62,569 nucleotides of DNA from NCBI GenBank assembly GCA_902530685.1, contig CACAAZ010000004.1, forward strand, positions 1 to 62,569. Direction: 5' to 3'. Within the stretch, counting starts at the first letter, position 1. Each line of letters opens with the position of its first letter. Of this stretch, positions 1 to 8,459 are shown in pieces. Position numbers and translations under genes: made by a program. A model generated the notes under the pieces. It made no database searches. It was not told the origin of the DNA and saw only the letters and a program-made list of their open reading frames with translations. Origin of the DNA: an uncultured Alphaproteobacteria bacterium. Its GTDB lineage: Bacteria; Pseudomonadota; Alphaproteobacteria; HIMB59; GCA-002718135.

Positions 1-963
1 ATCTTCGTGTGAATAAAATCCTCCATATTTACTATACCCACTCCCATAAAATGGAGGTATTTTCATATTGTAACCTCTATATGAACCTTCACTTATTAGC
101 TCAGGATATTTTTTTATTTCGACCCTCCAAGCTTCATTATCAGTTAAATGCCAATGAAATCTATTTAATTTAAAGAGTGACATGTAATCTAGAATTCTTT
201 TAATCTCTTCAATTGAATAAAATTGTCTTGCACAATCTAAATGCATTCCTCTCCAAGAATATTTAGGTTTATCGTGAATTTCACAAATAGGTAATTTATA
301 TTTATAGAAATATATAATCTGAATTAGTGTCATTGTTGCATAATACTTTCCACCATAATCATGATATGCAATGTCAATTTTATTTTTGGTAATTTTAATA
401 AAATATTCGTCTTTATTCATTGCAACTTTTTTAAAGACTATTGGAAAACCACCGCTGCTAGAAAAATTAATATTTAGTTTAGATATCAGGTTTTGTGTAT
501 TATTTATAATATCTTCACCATTCATTATTTTAAAATTTGTATTTAAAATCTCAAAATAATTATTTTTTATAAGTAATTTTGTTGGTTGAGGAATAATTGG
601 AATAAATTTTTCAATAACTTTTTGATCATATTTAATCTTTTTTATTTCATTTTCAAAAAAAACTTCTCCAACTTTTAAATTTTGATATTCATCATTTTTA
701 TTAATTAGAAATGCACCTTCAGGTCCACATGATTTATTATACGATCCTATTTTTGTACTCTGTAAATTGATTATTATAATATTATCTTTGATATCTAGCT
801 CATAATATCTTCCAATTTGTTTTAAAATCTTTGCGCCTTCAATAGATTTAATAGAATATACTAATGAAAAACATAATTTGAAATTTCTTCCCAAAATATT
901 TTTACTTAAGTCTAATTTAAGTTGATTTTTTTTGGTAAATGATGGATTGATCTTAAATAACAT
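1..963 (-). CDS. GH20 beta-N-acetylhexosaminidase, C-terminus cut by window edge
   Basis: I translated the minus strand from the ATG at 963; the frame stays open for 321 codons to the left edge, so the end is missing. Residues from about 235 carry the start of the GH20 catalytic barrel: a WRGMHLDCARQFY segment, then a LNRFHWHLTDNEAWR segment (the HxHxTD-like strand) and IKKYPEL. The first 230 residues resemble the extra N-terminal domain found in GH20 enzymes. The catalytic Asp-Glu pair lies beyond the edge. GH20 enzymes remove terminal GlcNAc or GalNAc from glycans. I see no signal peptide, so the protein is probably cytoplasmic and acts on imported oligosaccharides. The gene is divergent from galactokinase with only 9 bases between the two start codons. 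Family is sure; substrate is not. Confidence 0.88.
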   Translation of the reverse strand, partial: MLFKINPSFTKKNQLKLDLSKNILGRNFKLCFSLVYSIKSIEGAKILKQIGRYYELDIKDNIIIINLQSTKIGSYNKSCGPEGAFLINKNDEYQNLKVGEVFFENEIKKIKYDQKVIEKFIPIIPQPTKLLIKNNYFEILNTNFKIMNGEDIINNTQNLISKLNINFSSSGGFPIVFKKVAMNKDEYFIKITKNKIDIAYHDYGGKYYATMTLIQIIYFYKYKLPICEIHDKPKYSWRGMHLDCARQFYSIEEIKRILDYMSLFKLNRFHWHLTDNEAWRVEIKKYPELISEGSYRGYNMKIPPFYGSGYSKYGGFYSHED

Positions 964-972
964 TTATTTTTT

Positions 973-2040
973 ATGGGATTTGAAACGATATATAACCATA
1001 AACCTCTAGTAAAAGAAAGTGCAAATGCACGTGTAAATTTAATTGGAGAGCATACTGATTATACTGGAGGATACGTGATGCCTACATTACTAGGCTTCGA
1101 AAACACTATTGAACTAGCGAGAAATGATGAAAAAAAATTCATAGTATTTTCCGAACATTTTAATGAGAAAAAAATATTTAATGATTTTACTAAATCTATA
1201 AATAATGATTGGTCTGATTATATAAAGGGATGTTTTTTTGTATTTTTTAACGAATATAAAAATATTAAATTAGAACACTTCAAAATTTGTATTTCATCCA
1301 ATATTCCTTTGGAAAGAGGAATATCCTCATCTTCAGCTTTATGTGTATCTACGTTGAAAGCATTAAATACATACTTTAATACTCAGATAGAAAAAAAACA
1401 TCTTGCAAAATTGGCAAAAAAAGTTGAGCATGATTACATTGGTGTTTCAGGTGGAATTATGGATCAAATGGTTTCTTCTATTGGAATTCATGGTAAAGCC
1501 TTTTTTTTAAATTGTCTCAATCTAGAATATGAACTTATAGATTTTCCATCAGATTGGAAATTTTGCCTTATTGATTCTGAAGTACAAAGAAATTTAAGAA
1601 GTAGTTCATATAATGATCGTTTTAGTCAGTTAAAGTTAGCTGAAAAAGAACTTAATGTTGAATATTTAGGAGGTGTTGAATTAAGTAAGTTTAATTCAGA
1701 TAAAATATCAAGTCCGACAGTTGTAAAACGAGCTAGACATGTTGTAACTGAAAACAATAGAGTTAAAGAGGCTAAAGAATGTTTATTAAAAGATAATATA
1801 TATCAATTTGGTAAATTAATGATTGAGAGTCATAACTCATACTCAAAAGATTTTGAAGCATCTACATATGATGTTGATGAAATTGTAAAAAAATCAATAA
1901 AATGTGGGGCTTTAGGAGCAAGATTAACAGGTGGTGGATTTGGAGGTTTTACTGTGTCTCTAATAGAAAAAAATAAATTTTCAGATTGGTATAAAAAAAT
2001 TAATAAATATTATCCTCAAGAAAAAATATTTGAAGTATAA
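973..2040 (+). CDS. galK: galactokinase (GHMP kinase)
   Basis: A 355-residue GHMP kinase with all galactokinase marks: RVNLIGEHTDY at about residues 20-30 (sugar-binding signature), the ATP loop GISSSSAL at 116-123, GGIMDQ at 160-165 containing the catalytic Asp, and the C-terminal glycine-rich GARLTGGGFGG near 317-327. It phosphorylates galactose (or possibly N-acetylgalactosamine, since a hexosaminidase lies next to it) at C1 in the cytoplasm. Length is slightly short for GalK (about 380). No other Leloir gene is visible here. The ATG at 973 leaves the normal short N-terminus before the signature. It converges with the next gene, with a single base between the two stop codons. Confidence 0.88.
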   Translation: MGFETIYNHKPLVKESANARVNLIGEHTDYTGGYVMPTLLGFENTIELARNDEKKFIVFSEHFNEKKIFNDFTKSINNDWSDYIKGCFFVFFNEYKNIKLEHFKICISSNIPLERGISSSSALCVSTLKALNTYFNTQIEKKHLAKLAKKVEHDYIGVSGGIMDQMVSSIGIHGKAFFLNCLNLEYELIDFPSDWKFCLIDSEVQRNLRSSSYNDRFSQLKLAEKELNVEYLGGVELSKFNSDKISSPTVVKRARHVVTENNRVKEAKECLLKDNIYQFGKLMIESHNSYSKDFEASTYDVDEIVKKSIKCGALGARLTGGGFGGFTVSLIEKNKFSDWYKKINKYYPQEKIFEV

Positions 2041-2041
2041 A

Positions 2042-3112
2042 TTATTTTAACAACCTTCTTAATTTACCTTCAGTAGAATCATGATCAATATAACATCCTT
2101 GTAAATGTCTAAATCCAGTATTGGGGTCAAATTTTGTTCTTCCGTGCAATGTTCGTAGATTATCAAACATAGCAATCATACCTTGAGACAATCTAAACTT
2201 AATTTTAAATTGATCAGAATTACAAAGTTCATACATACATTTTCTAGCTCTGTAAAAAGTTTTTAATTTATCTTCTTCTAAAAGTGGTACATAATCCAAC
2301 CTTCCACTAAAACTAATTTGCTTAAACTCACCATCATCATTAAGTTCAATAAGTTTGGATTTGTTTTCTAATATAACATCAATATCAGTAAACTTAAAAT
2401 TTACATTTGTCTTAGTCAAAATATCATAAAATTCTTTATTGTTTTTTTTTAAATATTCAGCAACACTAAAACCATCAACTAAACTTGAATCACCACCTAT
2501 TGATTCATTTGCTATACAATGTAAGAGTTGAATACCAGGAACTGGTTTGCGATATGGATTATCAGAATGTGATTTTAATTCTAAAGCTGTATATGCTAAA
2601 TCATTAGGATTAGGTTTTGACACTACATTAAATAACTTTCCCCAATTAGTAGTACGAACTGGACCAATTTTTTCAGCAAAACTTAATACTTCATTTTCTA
2701 TAGCTTGCGTATTTTCTATTATTACATATCCATACTCGTAGAAAGTTTTTAACATTTGGGTAAGGTTATGTGAATTTTCAAAAATTTTATTATCATCAAA
2801 TAATTGTAAAGTGTCGCTTTTATTCCAAATTTTTTTTTTTGGTATAACATCAATGGAATTGATTTCTTGATATAAGTCATCAATATTAATCTTACCTTTA
2901 ATACCATCAGAAAATTTAATACGTAAAAAATTATCGTTAATTGAATAATCATCTATCATTAGATTCTCATCTAGTAATGAAGGCTCATATAATCTTTGAA
3001 GATTATTAGGGTCAATAAATTGATCACCTGATAGTCTTTCTCGTAGCCATAAAGAAGGAAGATCAATTCCTTTTAATAAGCTGTTATTAATTCTTATACT
3101 TTTTAAACTCAT
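2042..3112 (-). CDS. gamma-butyrobetaine dioxygenase-like 2-oxoglutarate oxygenase
   Basis: 356 residues with the two-domain layout of gamma-butyrobetaine and trimethyllysine dioxygenases. The small N-terminal domain has SLWLRERLSGDQF at about 20-33, and a TauD/TfdA catalytic domain follows. The iron ligands are visible as H182 and D184 (HSD, followed by the PGIQLLHC stretch) and H323 (LHGRT), with the 2-oxoglutarate Arg at about 335. Such enzymes hydroxylate gamma-butyrobetaine to carnitine. In marine bacteria relatives may act on other trimethylammonium compounds, so the substrate is inferred. It sits downstream of the GmaS-like ligase on the same strand, 69 bases away; that gap holds only AT-rich sequence with no clear hairpin. 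Confidence 0.75.
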   Translation of the reverse strand: MSLKSIRINNSLLKGIDLPSLWLRERLSGDQFIDPNNLQRLYEPSLLDENLMIDDYSINDNFLRIKFSDGIKGKINIDDLYQEINSIDVIPKKKIWNKSDTLQLFDDNKIFENSHNLTQMLKTFYEYGYVIIENTQAIENEVLSFAEKIGPVRTTNWGKLFNVVSKPNPNDLAYTALELKSHSDNPYRKPVPGIQLLHCIANESIGGDSSLVDGFSVAEYLKKNNKEFYDILTKTNVNFKFTDIDVILENKSKLIELNDDGEFKQISFSGRLDYVPLLEEDKLKTFYRARKCMYELCNSDQFKIKFRLSQGMIAMFDNLRTLHGRTKFDPNTGFRHLQGCYIDHDSTEGKLRRLLK

Positions 3113-3181
3113 AAATAAATTATATATCTATTTAAGAAAAAGTTAATTTATAAAAATAATAAAATTTATTAAAATTGTTAA

Positions 3182-4507
3182 TTAACAATCAAGAGTATTT
3201 ATTTTTTCCCAATCTGTAATACCCTTTATATTACTGATCTTTGACGATTTAAAAAGATCAATTTCTTTTTTTCTAAGTTTTATATATGATTTAATTGTTT
3301 CTGAAGTAAATGAAGTATTCATCATTTTATTTTTGGATAATTTATTGAGAGCTACTTCTAAATTTCTGGGAAGTTTTTTTGCATTTTTAGCTTTATGAGA
3401 TTCCTCATACATATTTATAAATTCTGGTTTACCAGGATTTATTTTATGATCCATTCCATCTATTCCAGCTGCAATTATTCCAGCTTGCAATAGATATGGG
3501 TTAGCAGAGCCATCCATAAGTCTAAGTTCAAATCTACCAGAATCTGGGATTCTGATCATATGTGTTCTATTGTTCCCTGAATATGTGATAGTATTTGGTG
3601 ACCAAGTTGCTCCACTATCGGTAACTGGCGCATTAATTCTTTTATAACTATTTATCGTTGGATTAAACCAAGCAGACAATGCCTCAGCTGAATTTATTAT
3701 ACCTCCAATAAAGTGGTAACCACTTTTTGATAATCCAAGTTTGTCAGTAGTATCCAGAAATTTATTTTTTCCTTTACTATTCCATAAAGATACATGAGCA
3801 TGGCATCCATTGCCTGTTTTATTTACAAAAGGTTTGGGCATAAATGTTGCCCTCATTCCATTTTTTTCAGCTAATGTTTTAACCATAAATTTAAAAAAAA
3901 CGTGACGATCGGCAGTTGTCAAGCAATCAGAATAATCCCAGTTCATTTCAAATTGACCATTAGCATCTTCGTGATCATTTTGATAAGGACCCCATCCTAG
4001 TTTAATCATACAGTCACATATTTCTTTTATTAAATCATATTTTCTCATCAATGCTGATTGGTCATAACAAGGCTTAAAAGCTATATCTTTTTCATCAACT
4101 ATTGATCTACCGTCTTGAGAAATTAAGAAAAACTCACATTCAACACCAGTTTTTAGAGATAATTTTTTTCTCTTTAAGCGTTCAATTTGATTTTTAAGCA
4201 TAATACGAGGTGAGGAACTTACAGGCTTACCATTCATCCAAAGATCACCAGCTAGCCAGCCAACATCAGGCTGCCATGGTAATTGAATTAAGCTTGATGG
4301 GTCTGGAATAGATACCATATCTGGATCTGCAGGTGTCATATCGAGATAAGTTGCAAATCCTGCAAAACCTGCACCTTCCAACTGCATCTTTTTTATTACC
4401 TGAGATGGCACAAGTTTAGATCTTAATACCCCAAAAAAATCAACATAGCTTATTAAAAAATATTTAATTTTATTTTTTTTTGCAATTTTTGATAAATCAA
4501 TAGCCAT
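3182..4507 (-). CDS. gamma-glutamylmethylamide synthetase / GlnT-type glutamine synthetase homologue
   Basis: 441 residues of the glutamine synthetase fold. The N-terminus (IKYFLISYVDFFG, then KLVPSQVI and EGAGFAGFATYLD) is the pattern I associate with GmaS/GlnT rather than with housekeeping GlnA. Later motifs are the glutamate/ATP-site strand GNGCHAHVSLW near 245, the RIPDSGRFELR stretch near 335, and NPYLLQAGIIAAGIDGM. GmaS joins glutamate to methylamine using ATP, the first step of the N-methylglutamate pathway. The partner enzyme of that pathway, N-methylglutamate dehydrogenase, resembles sarcosine oxidase, and such a set is present at 31605-36683. N-methylglutamate synthase (mgsABC) is not in the window. 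It could instead act on another amine. Confidence 0.7.
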   Translation of the reverse strand: MAIDLSKIAKKNKIKYFLISYVDFFGVLRSKLVPSQVIKKMQLEGAGFAGFATYLDMTPADPDMVSIPDPSSLIQLPWQPDVGWLAGDLWMNGKPVSSSPRIMLKNQIERLKRKKLSLKTGVECEFFLISQDGRSIVDEKDIAFKPCYDQSALMRKYDLIKEICDCMIKLGWGPYQNDHEDANGQFEMNWDYSDCLTTADRHVFFKFMVKTLAEKNGMRATFMPKPFVNKTGNGCHAHVSLWNSKGKNKFLDTTDKLGLSKSGYHFIGGIINSAEALSAWFNPTINSYKRINAPVTDSGATWSPNTITYSGNNRTHMIRIPDSGRFELRLMDGSANPYLLQAGIIAAGIDGMDHKINPGKPEFINMYEESHKAKNAKKLPRNLEVALNKLSKNKMMNTSFTSETIKSYIKLRKKEIDLFKSSKISNIKGITDWEKINTLDC

Positions 4508-4562
4508 AACTATATTCTTTAATTCAATCTTAATAAATTAAACATTCTGTTTTGCAAATACA

Positions 4563-5399
4563 TTATTCACCTAACAAAGAGTCATCTAGAATTTTAGTAT
4601 CATATGCAGAATATGAATGCCATCCATTAACAGTTTGATCAAAATCAATAACACTACCAGTCATTAAACCTGACTCCTCTGAGCACATGAATGCTAATCC
4701 TCTAGCTACATCTATTGGCTTAGTTAATCTTTTAAATGGCACTTTGCTTTCATCTTTAGCTAGCCAATTTTCCCCTTTATTATGAACTCTAGTTTGAATA
4801 TCATGCTCAGCAGGAGTATCAGTCCAGCCTATATTTAATGCATTAACTCTAATCTGGTGACCAGAAACTGAATTAGCAATATTTTTGGTCATTATTGCTA
4901 ACGCAGCTTTTGATCCACTGTAAGCAACAATAAAAGGCATGCCACTATACATGGCCATAGATAGTACACTTGCAATAGTTCCTTTGTTTTTATCTCTAAT
5001 CATTATTTTAATACTTTCTTGCATCAAAATAAATGGGGCTCTCGCATTAATACTAAAGTTTTTATCAAAATTTTCTATACTTGCACTTAAGATTGTTCCT
5101 CTTTCAGTATAGCCAGCAACATTGACTAAAGTATTAACAGTTCCAAATTCTTTGTCTGTTGATGAAACAATTTTTTTACAATCATCAACATTTGCTAAAT
5201 CAGCTTTTACAAAAAGACATTTAGTTCCATAAGATTCAATTTCTTTTTTAACCTCTAAACCTTTCAGTTCTTGTCTTCCACAAATTGTTATAGCCTTAGC
5301 TCCTCTTGAAGCAAATAATTTTGCTGTCTCTGCTCCACTACCCTGAGTACTACCAGTTACTATAATAACTTTGTTTTTAAATTGATTTTTCTCACTCAT
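4563..5399 (-). CDS. short-chain dehydrogenase/reductase
   Basis: 278-residue classical SDR: the NAD(P)-binding TGSTQGSGAETAKLFASRGA loop starts near residue 15, NVAGYTE is the NNAG equivalent, and the catalytic Tyr and Lys lie in YSGSK near 158-162, with a Ser on the strand before it (SVLSMAMYS). Its start codon overlaps the stop of the inositol dehydrogenase-like gene upstream by 4 bases (ATGA), so the two are probably translationally coupled. It may therefore act in the same polyol or sugar pathway, for example by oxidising an inositol or ketose intermediate. The substrate cannot be read from the sequence. Confidence 0.75.
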   Translation of the reverse strand: MSEKNQFKNKVIIVTGSTQGSGAETAKLFASRGAKAITICGRQELKGLEVKKEIESYGTKCLFVKADLANVDDCKKIVSSTDKEFGTVNTLVNVAGYTERGTILSASIENFDKNFSINARAPFILMQESIKIMIRDKNKGTIASVLSMAMYSGMPFIVAYSGSKAALAIMTKNIANSVSGHQIRVNALNIGWTDTPAEHDIQTRVHNKGENWLAKDESKVPFKRLTKPIDVARGLAFMCSEESGLMTGSVIDFDQTVNGWHSYSAYDTKILDDSLLGE

Positions 5400-6400
5400 T
5401 CAAAATTTATGTCAACTACTTTGCCAGAGTTTAAGCTTTCGTAGGCAGCATTTGCTAATATTAATGCTCTTCTACCATCTTCAAAAGAAACTTTGGGTTC
5501 CGTATTGTTATTAATCATAGCTACAAATTCCTCTAACTGTGTTTTATAAGCTTGCTCATATCTTTCAATAAAAAAGAATTGAACTGGATCTTTAGAGAAA
5601 GTTGATTCTTCAGAAAATCTCTCAACAGATGATTGAGTTTGATTGTTTGAAATTATCATACCCTTACTTCCAAATGCTTCTACCCTTTGATCGTAACCGT
5701 ATACTGCTCTTCTTGAATTATTTATATGAATTAATACACCAGCTTTTGATCTCATTACAAGCATTGCAGTATCATGATCACCCACTTTTTTTGAATCTTC
5801 TGATACAAGTTGTTCACCAAATGCTGAAATTTTTTCAATAGGATCATTTCCAAGAATAAATCTACTTAAATCAAAATCATGAATAGTAGTATCCCTAAAA
5901 AAACCTCCTGCAGCTTTTAAATAATCTATTCCAGGAGGAGCTGGGTCTCTACTTGTTATTATCAACAATTCTAATTTACCAATTTCATTATTTTGTGAAG
6001 CTACTTTTACTTTTGCATGACTGTTATCAAATCTTCTATTAAATCCAATTTGGATTGGAACATTTTTATCTTTTATAAAATTTCTACATTCATCTACTTT
6101 TTCAATATTAAGATCTATAGGTTTTTCGCAAAAAACTGGTTTTTGAGCTTTTACAGCCAATGTTATAAATTCTACGTGAGTTGGAGTTGCTGAAGCTATA
6201 AAAATTGCATCCACATCATTACTATTTATTGCATCTTCAGGCGAAGTTGCTACTTTTGCACCTGTTTGGCCAGCTATTTCCTTTGCGAATTCAAGATTGA
6301 TGTCATAAATGTATTGCACTCTACAATTAGGGTTTGCATCTATCATACTTGCGTGCATTTTACCTATTCTACCAGCGCCCATTAAGGCAATTTTAATCAT
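5396..6400 (-). CDS. iolG: myo-inositol 2-dehydrogenase-like oxidoreductase (Gfo/Idh/MocA)
   Basis: 334 residues. It has the Rossmann start IALMGAGRIGKMHA (residues 4-17), the FCEKPID motif near 90 with the catalytic-site Lys, and a C-terminal domain containing DTTIHDFDLSRFILG (Asp/His active-site pair) and YDQRVEAFGSKGM, a stretch typical of IolG. IolG oxidises myo-inositol to 2-keto-myo-inositol with NAD. Other iol genes (iolB, C, D, E) are not in the window, so the role is an assignment by family. It overlaps the following SDR by 4 bases and lies 38 bases after another Gfo/Idh/MocA gene, on the same strand. A related polyol or sugar could be the real substrate. Confidence 0.7.
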   Translation of the reverse strand: MIKIALMGAGRIGKMHASMIDANPNCRVQYIYDINLEFAKEIAGQTGAKVATSPEDAINSNDVDAIFIASATPTHVEFITLAVKAQKPVFCEKPIDLNIEKVDECRNFIKDKNVPIQIGFNRRFDNSHAKVKVASQNNEIGKLELLIITSRDPAPPGIDYLKAAGGFFRDTTIHDFDLSRFILGNDPIEKISAFGEQLVSEDSKKVGDHDTAMLVMRSKAGVLIHINNSRRAVYGYDQRVEAFGSKGMIISNNQTQSSVERFSEESTFSKDPVQFFFIERYEQAYKTQLEEFVAMINNNTEPKVSFEDGRRALILANAAYESLNSGKVVDINFE

Positions 6401-6438
6401 ATTATTTTTAGAACAGATTTAAAATATAAAATCAATAG

Positions 6439-7647
6439 TTAACTCTTTAATTTTATCCAGGCTCCATTTTTTTTTGATGATTTTTTTGCTGCACTCACAA
6501 AATTTATTCCTGCAATACCATCTTTGATGCCTGGGAAAATATTGTTTTTATTTTTTCGAATACTTTTATCAAGAATTGTGTCTGCAAATTCCGAGTATAT
6601 GTTTGCAAAAGCTTCGAAAAAACCTTCTGGATGACCAGCAGCAACTCTAGATGATTTTAAGGATAAATTAGACACAGCCGCACTTGCCCTTGTAATAATT
6701 TTTGTTGGTCTATTTAGTTCCGTATATTTAAGATTGTTAGGATCATCTTGAAACCATTCTAATGCACCTTTATTTCCATATACTCTTATTTTTAAACCAT
6801 TTTCACCACCAGTAGCAGCAGAAGAAACCCAAATAGAGGCTTTAGCTTTATTTTGCATTCTTAGGATTATAAAAGCATTATCATCTACTGTTAGTTGATC
6901 AGATAAAGTATCAACTTGTGCTAATAATTCTTTTACCTCTAATGATGTTACGAATCTCATAAGGTGATAAGCATGAGTACCAATTTCTTGTAATATCATA
7001 GACTCACCACTAATTTTTTTATCCAATCTCCACTTTAAAACATTTCTTTCTTCATTTTTTTTCAATCCAACTGTATATCCTTGAGGATATTCAACATTTA
7101 TAAGATGTATCTTTCCTATTTTACCATTATCAATTAAATATTTAGCTTCTCTTAACATTGGGTATGCTGAATAATTATGAGTAAGAGCAAAAACCATATT
7201 ATTTTTTTTAATTACTTTTTCAAGCAATAGAGCTTCATTTAACGTAGCTGTCATAGGTTTGTCACAAATCACATGAATTTTTCTATTAAGAAATTCTTTA
7301 GCAATTTTATAATGATAACCTGCTGGAGTCATAATTCCAATAGCTTGAATCCCATCACTTCTTTGTGACTCTTTTTTTGCCATTGTTAAAAAGTCAGCAT
7401 AACAACGGTCTTCACTTATACCTAAAGAAATACCAAATTTTTTTGATTTTGATTTATCTGTTGAAAACACTCCTGCAACTGTTTCAAACTTGTTATCAAA
7501 TCTTGATGCAAGTCTATGAGTATAGCCTATAAACGAATTTGGGCCACCTCCTATAAAACCAATTTTAATTCTTTTGCTACTATTAAGAGTATCACCTCTC
7601 AGTAAATTCAATCGTCCAAATGCTAGTTTTTCTTTTTTCTTTTTCAT
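6439..7647 (-). CDS. Gfo/Idh/MocA family oxidoreductase
   Basis: 402 residues, longer than the 330-380 usual for the family because of a Lys-rich N-terminal stretch before the Rossmann loop IGFIGGGPNSFIGYTHR (about 29-45). VICDKPMTATLNEA near 130 is the EKP-type motif, and LQEIGTHAYHLMRFV near 225 holds the Asp/His-type active-site segment (here EIGTHAYH). It probably oxidises or reduces a sugar or inositol derivative with NAD(P). Its start overlaps the stop of the upstream SDR gene (7644-8417) by 4 bases, which supports this start despite the unusual leader. It belongs to the same co-directional block as iolG. Confidence 0.7.
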   Translation of the reverse strand: MKKKKEKLAFGRLNLLRGDTLNSSKRIKIGFIGGGPNSFIGYTHRLASRFDNKFETVAGVFSTDKSKSKKFGISLGISEDRCYADFLTMAKKESQRSDGIQAIGIMTPAGYHYKIAKEFLNRKIHVICDKPMTATLNEALLLEKVIKKNNMVFALTHNYSAYPMLREAKYLIDNGKIGKIHLINVEYPQGYTVGLKKNEERNVLKWRLDKKISGESMILQEIGTHAYHLMRFVTSLEVKELLAQVDTLSDQLTVDDNAFIILRMQNKAKASIWVSSAATGGENGLKIRVYGNKGALEWFQDDPNNLKYTELNRPTKIITRASAAVSNLSLKSSRVAAGHPEGFFEAFANIYSEFADTILDKSIRKNKNNIFPGIKDGIAGINFVSAAKKSSKKNGAWIKLKS

Positions 7648-8417
7648 TGATTCACATCACCTCCATCAACAACATAACTTTGTGCTGAACATCCTGAGCT
7701 TTGATCAGATGCAAAAAATAGAACTACCTTAGCAATATCTTCTGGCGTTAACATTCTCTTAATAGATTGTCTTTTAAGATTATCCTCAATAATTTCAGGT
7801 GTAAGCCATAATTTTTTTTGTCTTTCTGTTGCAATCCAACCTGGCACAATACAATTAACTCGTACGTTATGCTCACCTAAATCTTTTGCCAAAGATCTTG
7901 TTAAGCCCATTATTGCTGATTTCGCAGTTGTATAAGCTGGCATACCGCCAATTCCTTTCATCCAAGAGTAACTGCCAATGTTAACTATAGAACCATTACC
8001 TAATTCAGACATATCTTTGTATACTGACTGACTAGCAAAAAAGAAATGTCTTAAGTTAACATTCATTCTATCATCCCAGAATTCAGGAGTAACTTCATCG
8101 ATTGTATGTCTTTGATCATTTGCTGCATTGTTTACTAAAACTGAAATTTTTCCTAGATTACTTTTAATATTAGAAATGGATTTTTTTAATTGATCAATAT
8201 TTTTTAAATCACATTTTTCAAAAACAGCTTCATATTTATATTCTTTAAAATCTTTAATTAGTTTTAATGCTCCTTCTTCATCAATATCTAAGAAAGCTAC
8301 TTTTGATCCTTGTTCCAAGAATTTTTTAACTATTGTATGACCAATGCCTGTAGAACCTCCACTTATTAAAACAACTTTGTCTTCTAAGGATGGATATTTT
8401 ACAATTTCTGAATTCAT
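7644..8417 (-). CDS. SDR aldose (L-fucose/L-arabinose/D-xylose-type) dehydrogenase
   Basis: 257-residue SDR: GGSTGIG cofactor loop near 19-25, LVNNAANDQRHTIDEVTPEFWD near 92, then NIGSYSW with the catalytic Ser, YTTAK with Tyr/Lys near 160, and VNCIVPGWIATERQKK. The NNAAND...HT.EEVTPE pattern resembles Caulobacter xylose dehydrogenase and related sugar 1-dehydrogenases, so oxidation of an aldose to its lactone is a reasonable reading. It is the first gene of the leftward block and is divergent, with 42 bases between starts, from the UxaA-type dehydratase. That fits a sugar-to-sugar-acid-to-keto-acid route. Confidence 0.7.
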   Translation of the reverse strand: MNSEIVKYPSLEDKVVLISGGSTGIGHTIVKKFLEQGSKVAFLDIDEEGALKLIKDFKEYKYEAVFEKCDLKNIDQLKKSISNIKSNLGKISVLVNNAANDQRHTIDEVTPEFWDDRMNVNLRHFFFASQSVYKDMSELGNGSIVNIGSYSWMKGIGGMPAYTTAKSAIMGLTRSLAKDLGEHNVRVNCIVPGWIATERQKKLWLTPEIIEDNLKRQSIKRMLTPEDIAKVVLFFASDQSSGCSAQSYVVDGGDVNQ

Positions 8418-8459
8418 TTTTTAATGATAATTTAAATTCTTTATGCTACTTTAATCACA

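Noticed and set aside
371..559. 62-codon plus-strand frame in the left edge region
   Set aside because: The opposite strand reads as a clear GH20 protein through the whole region.
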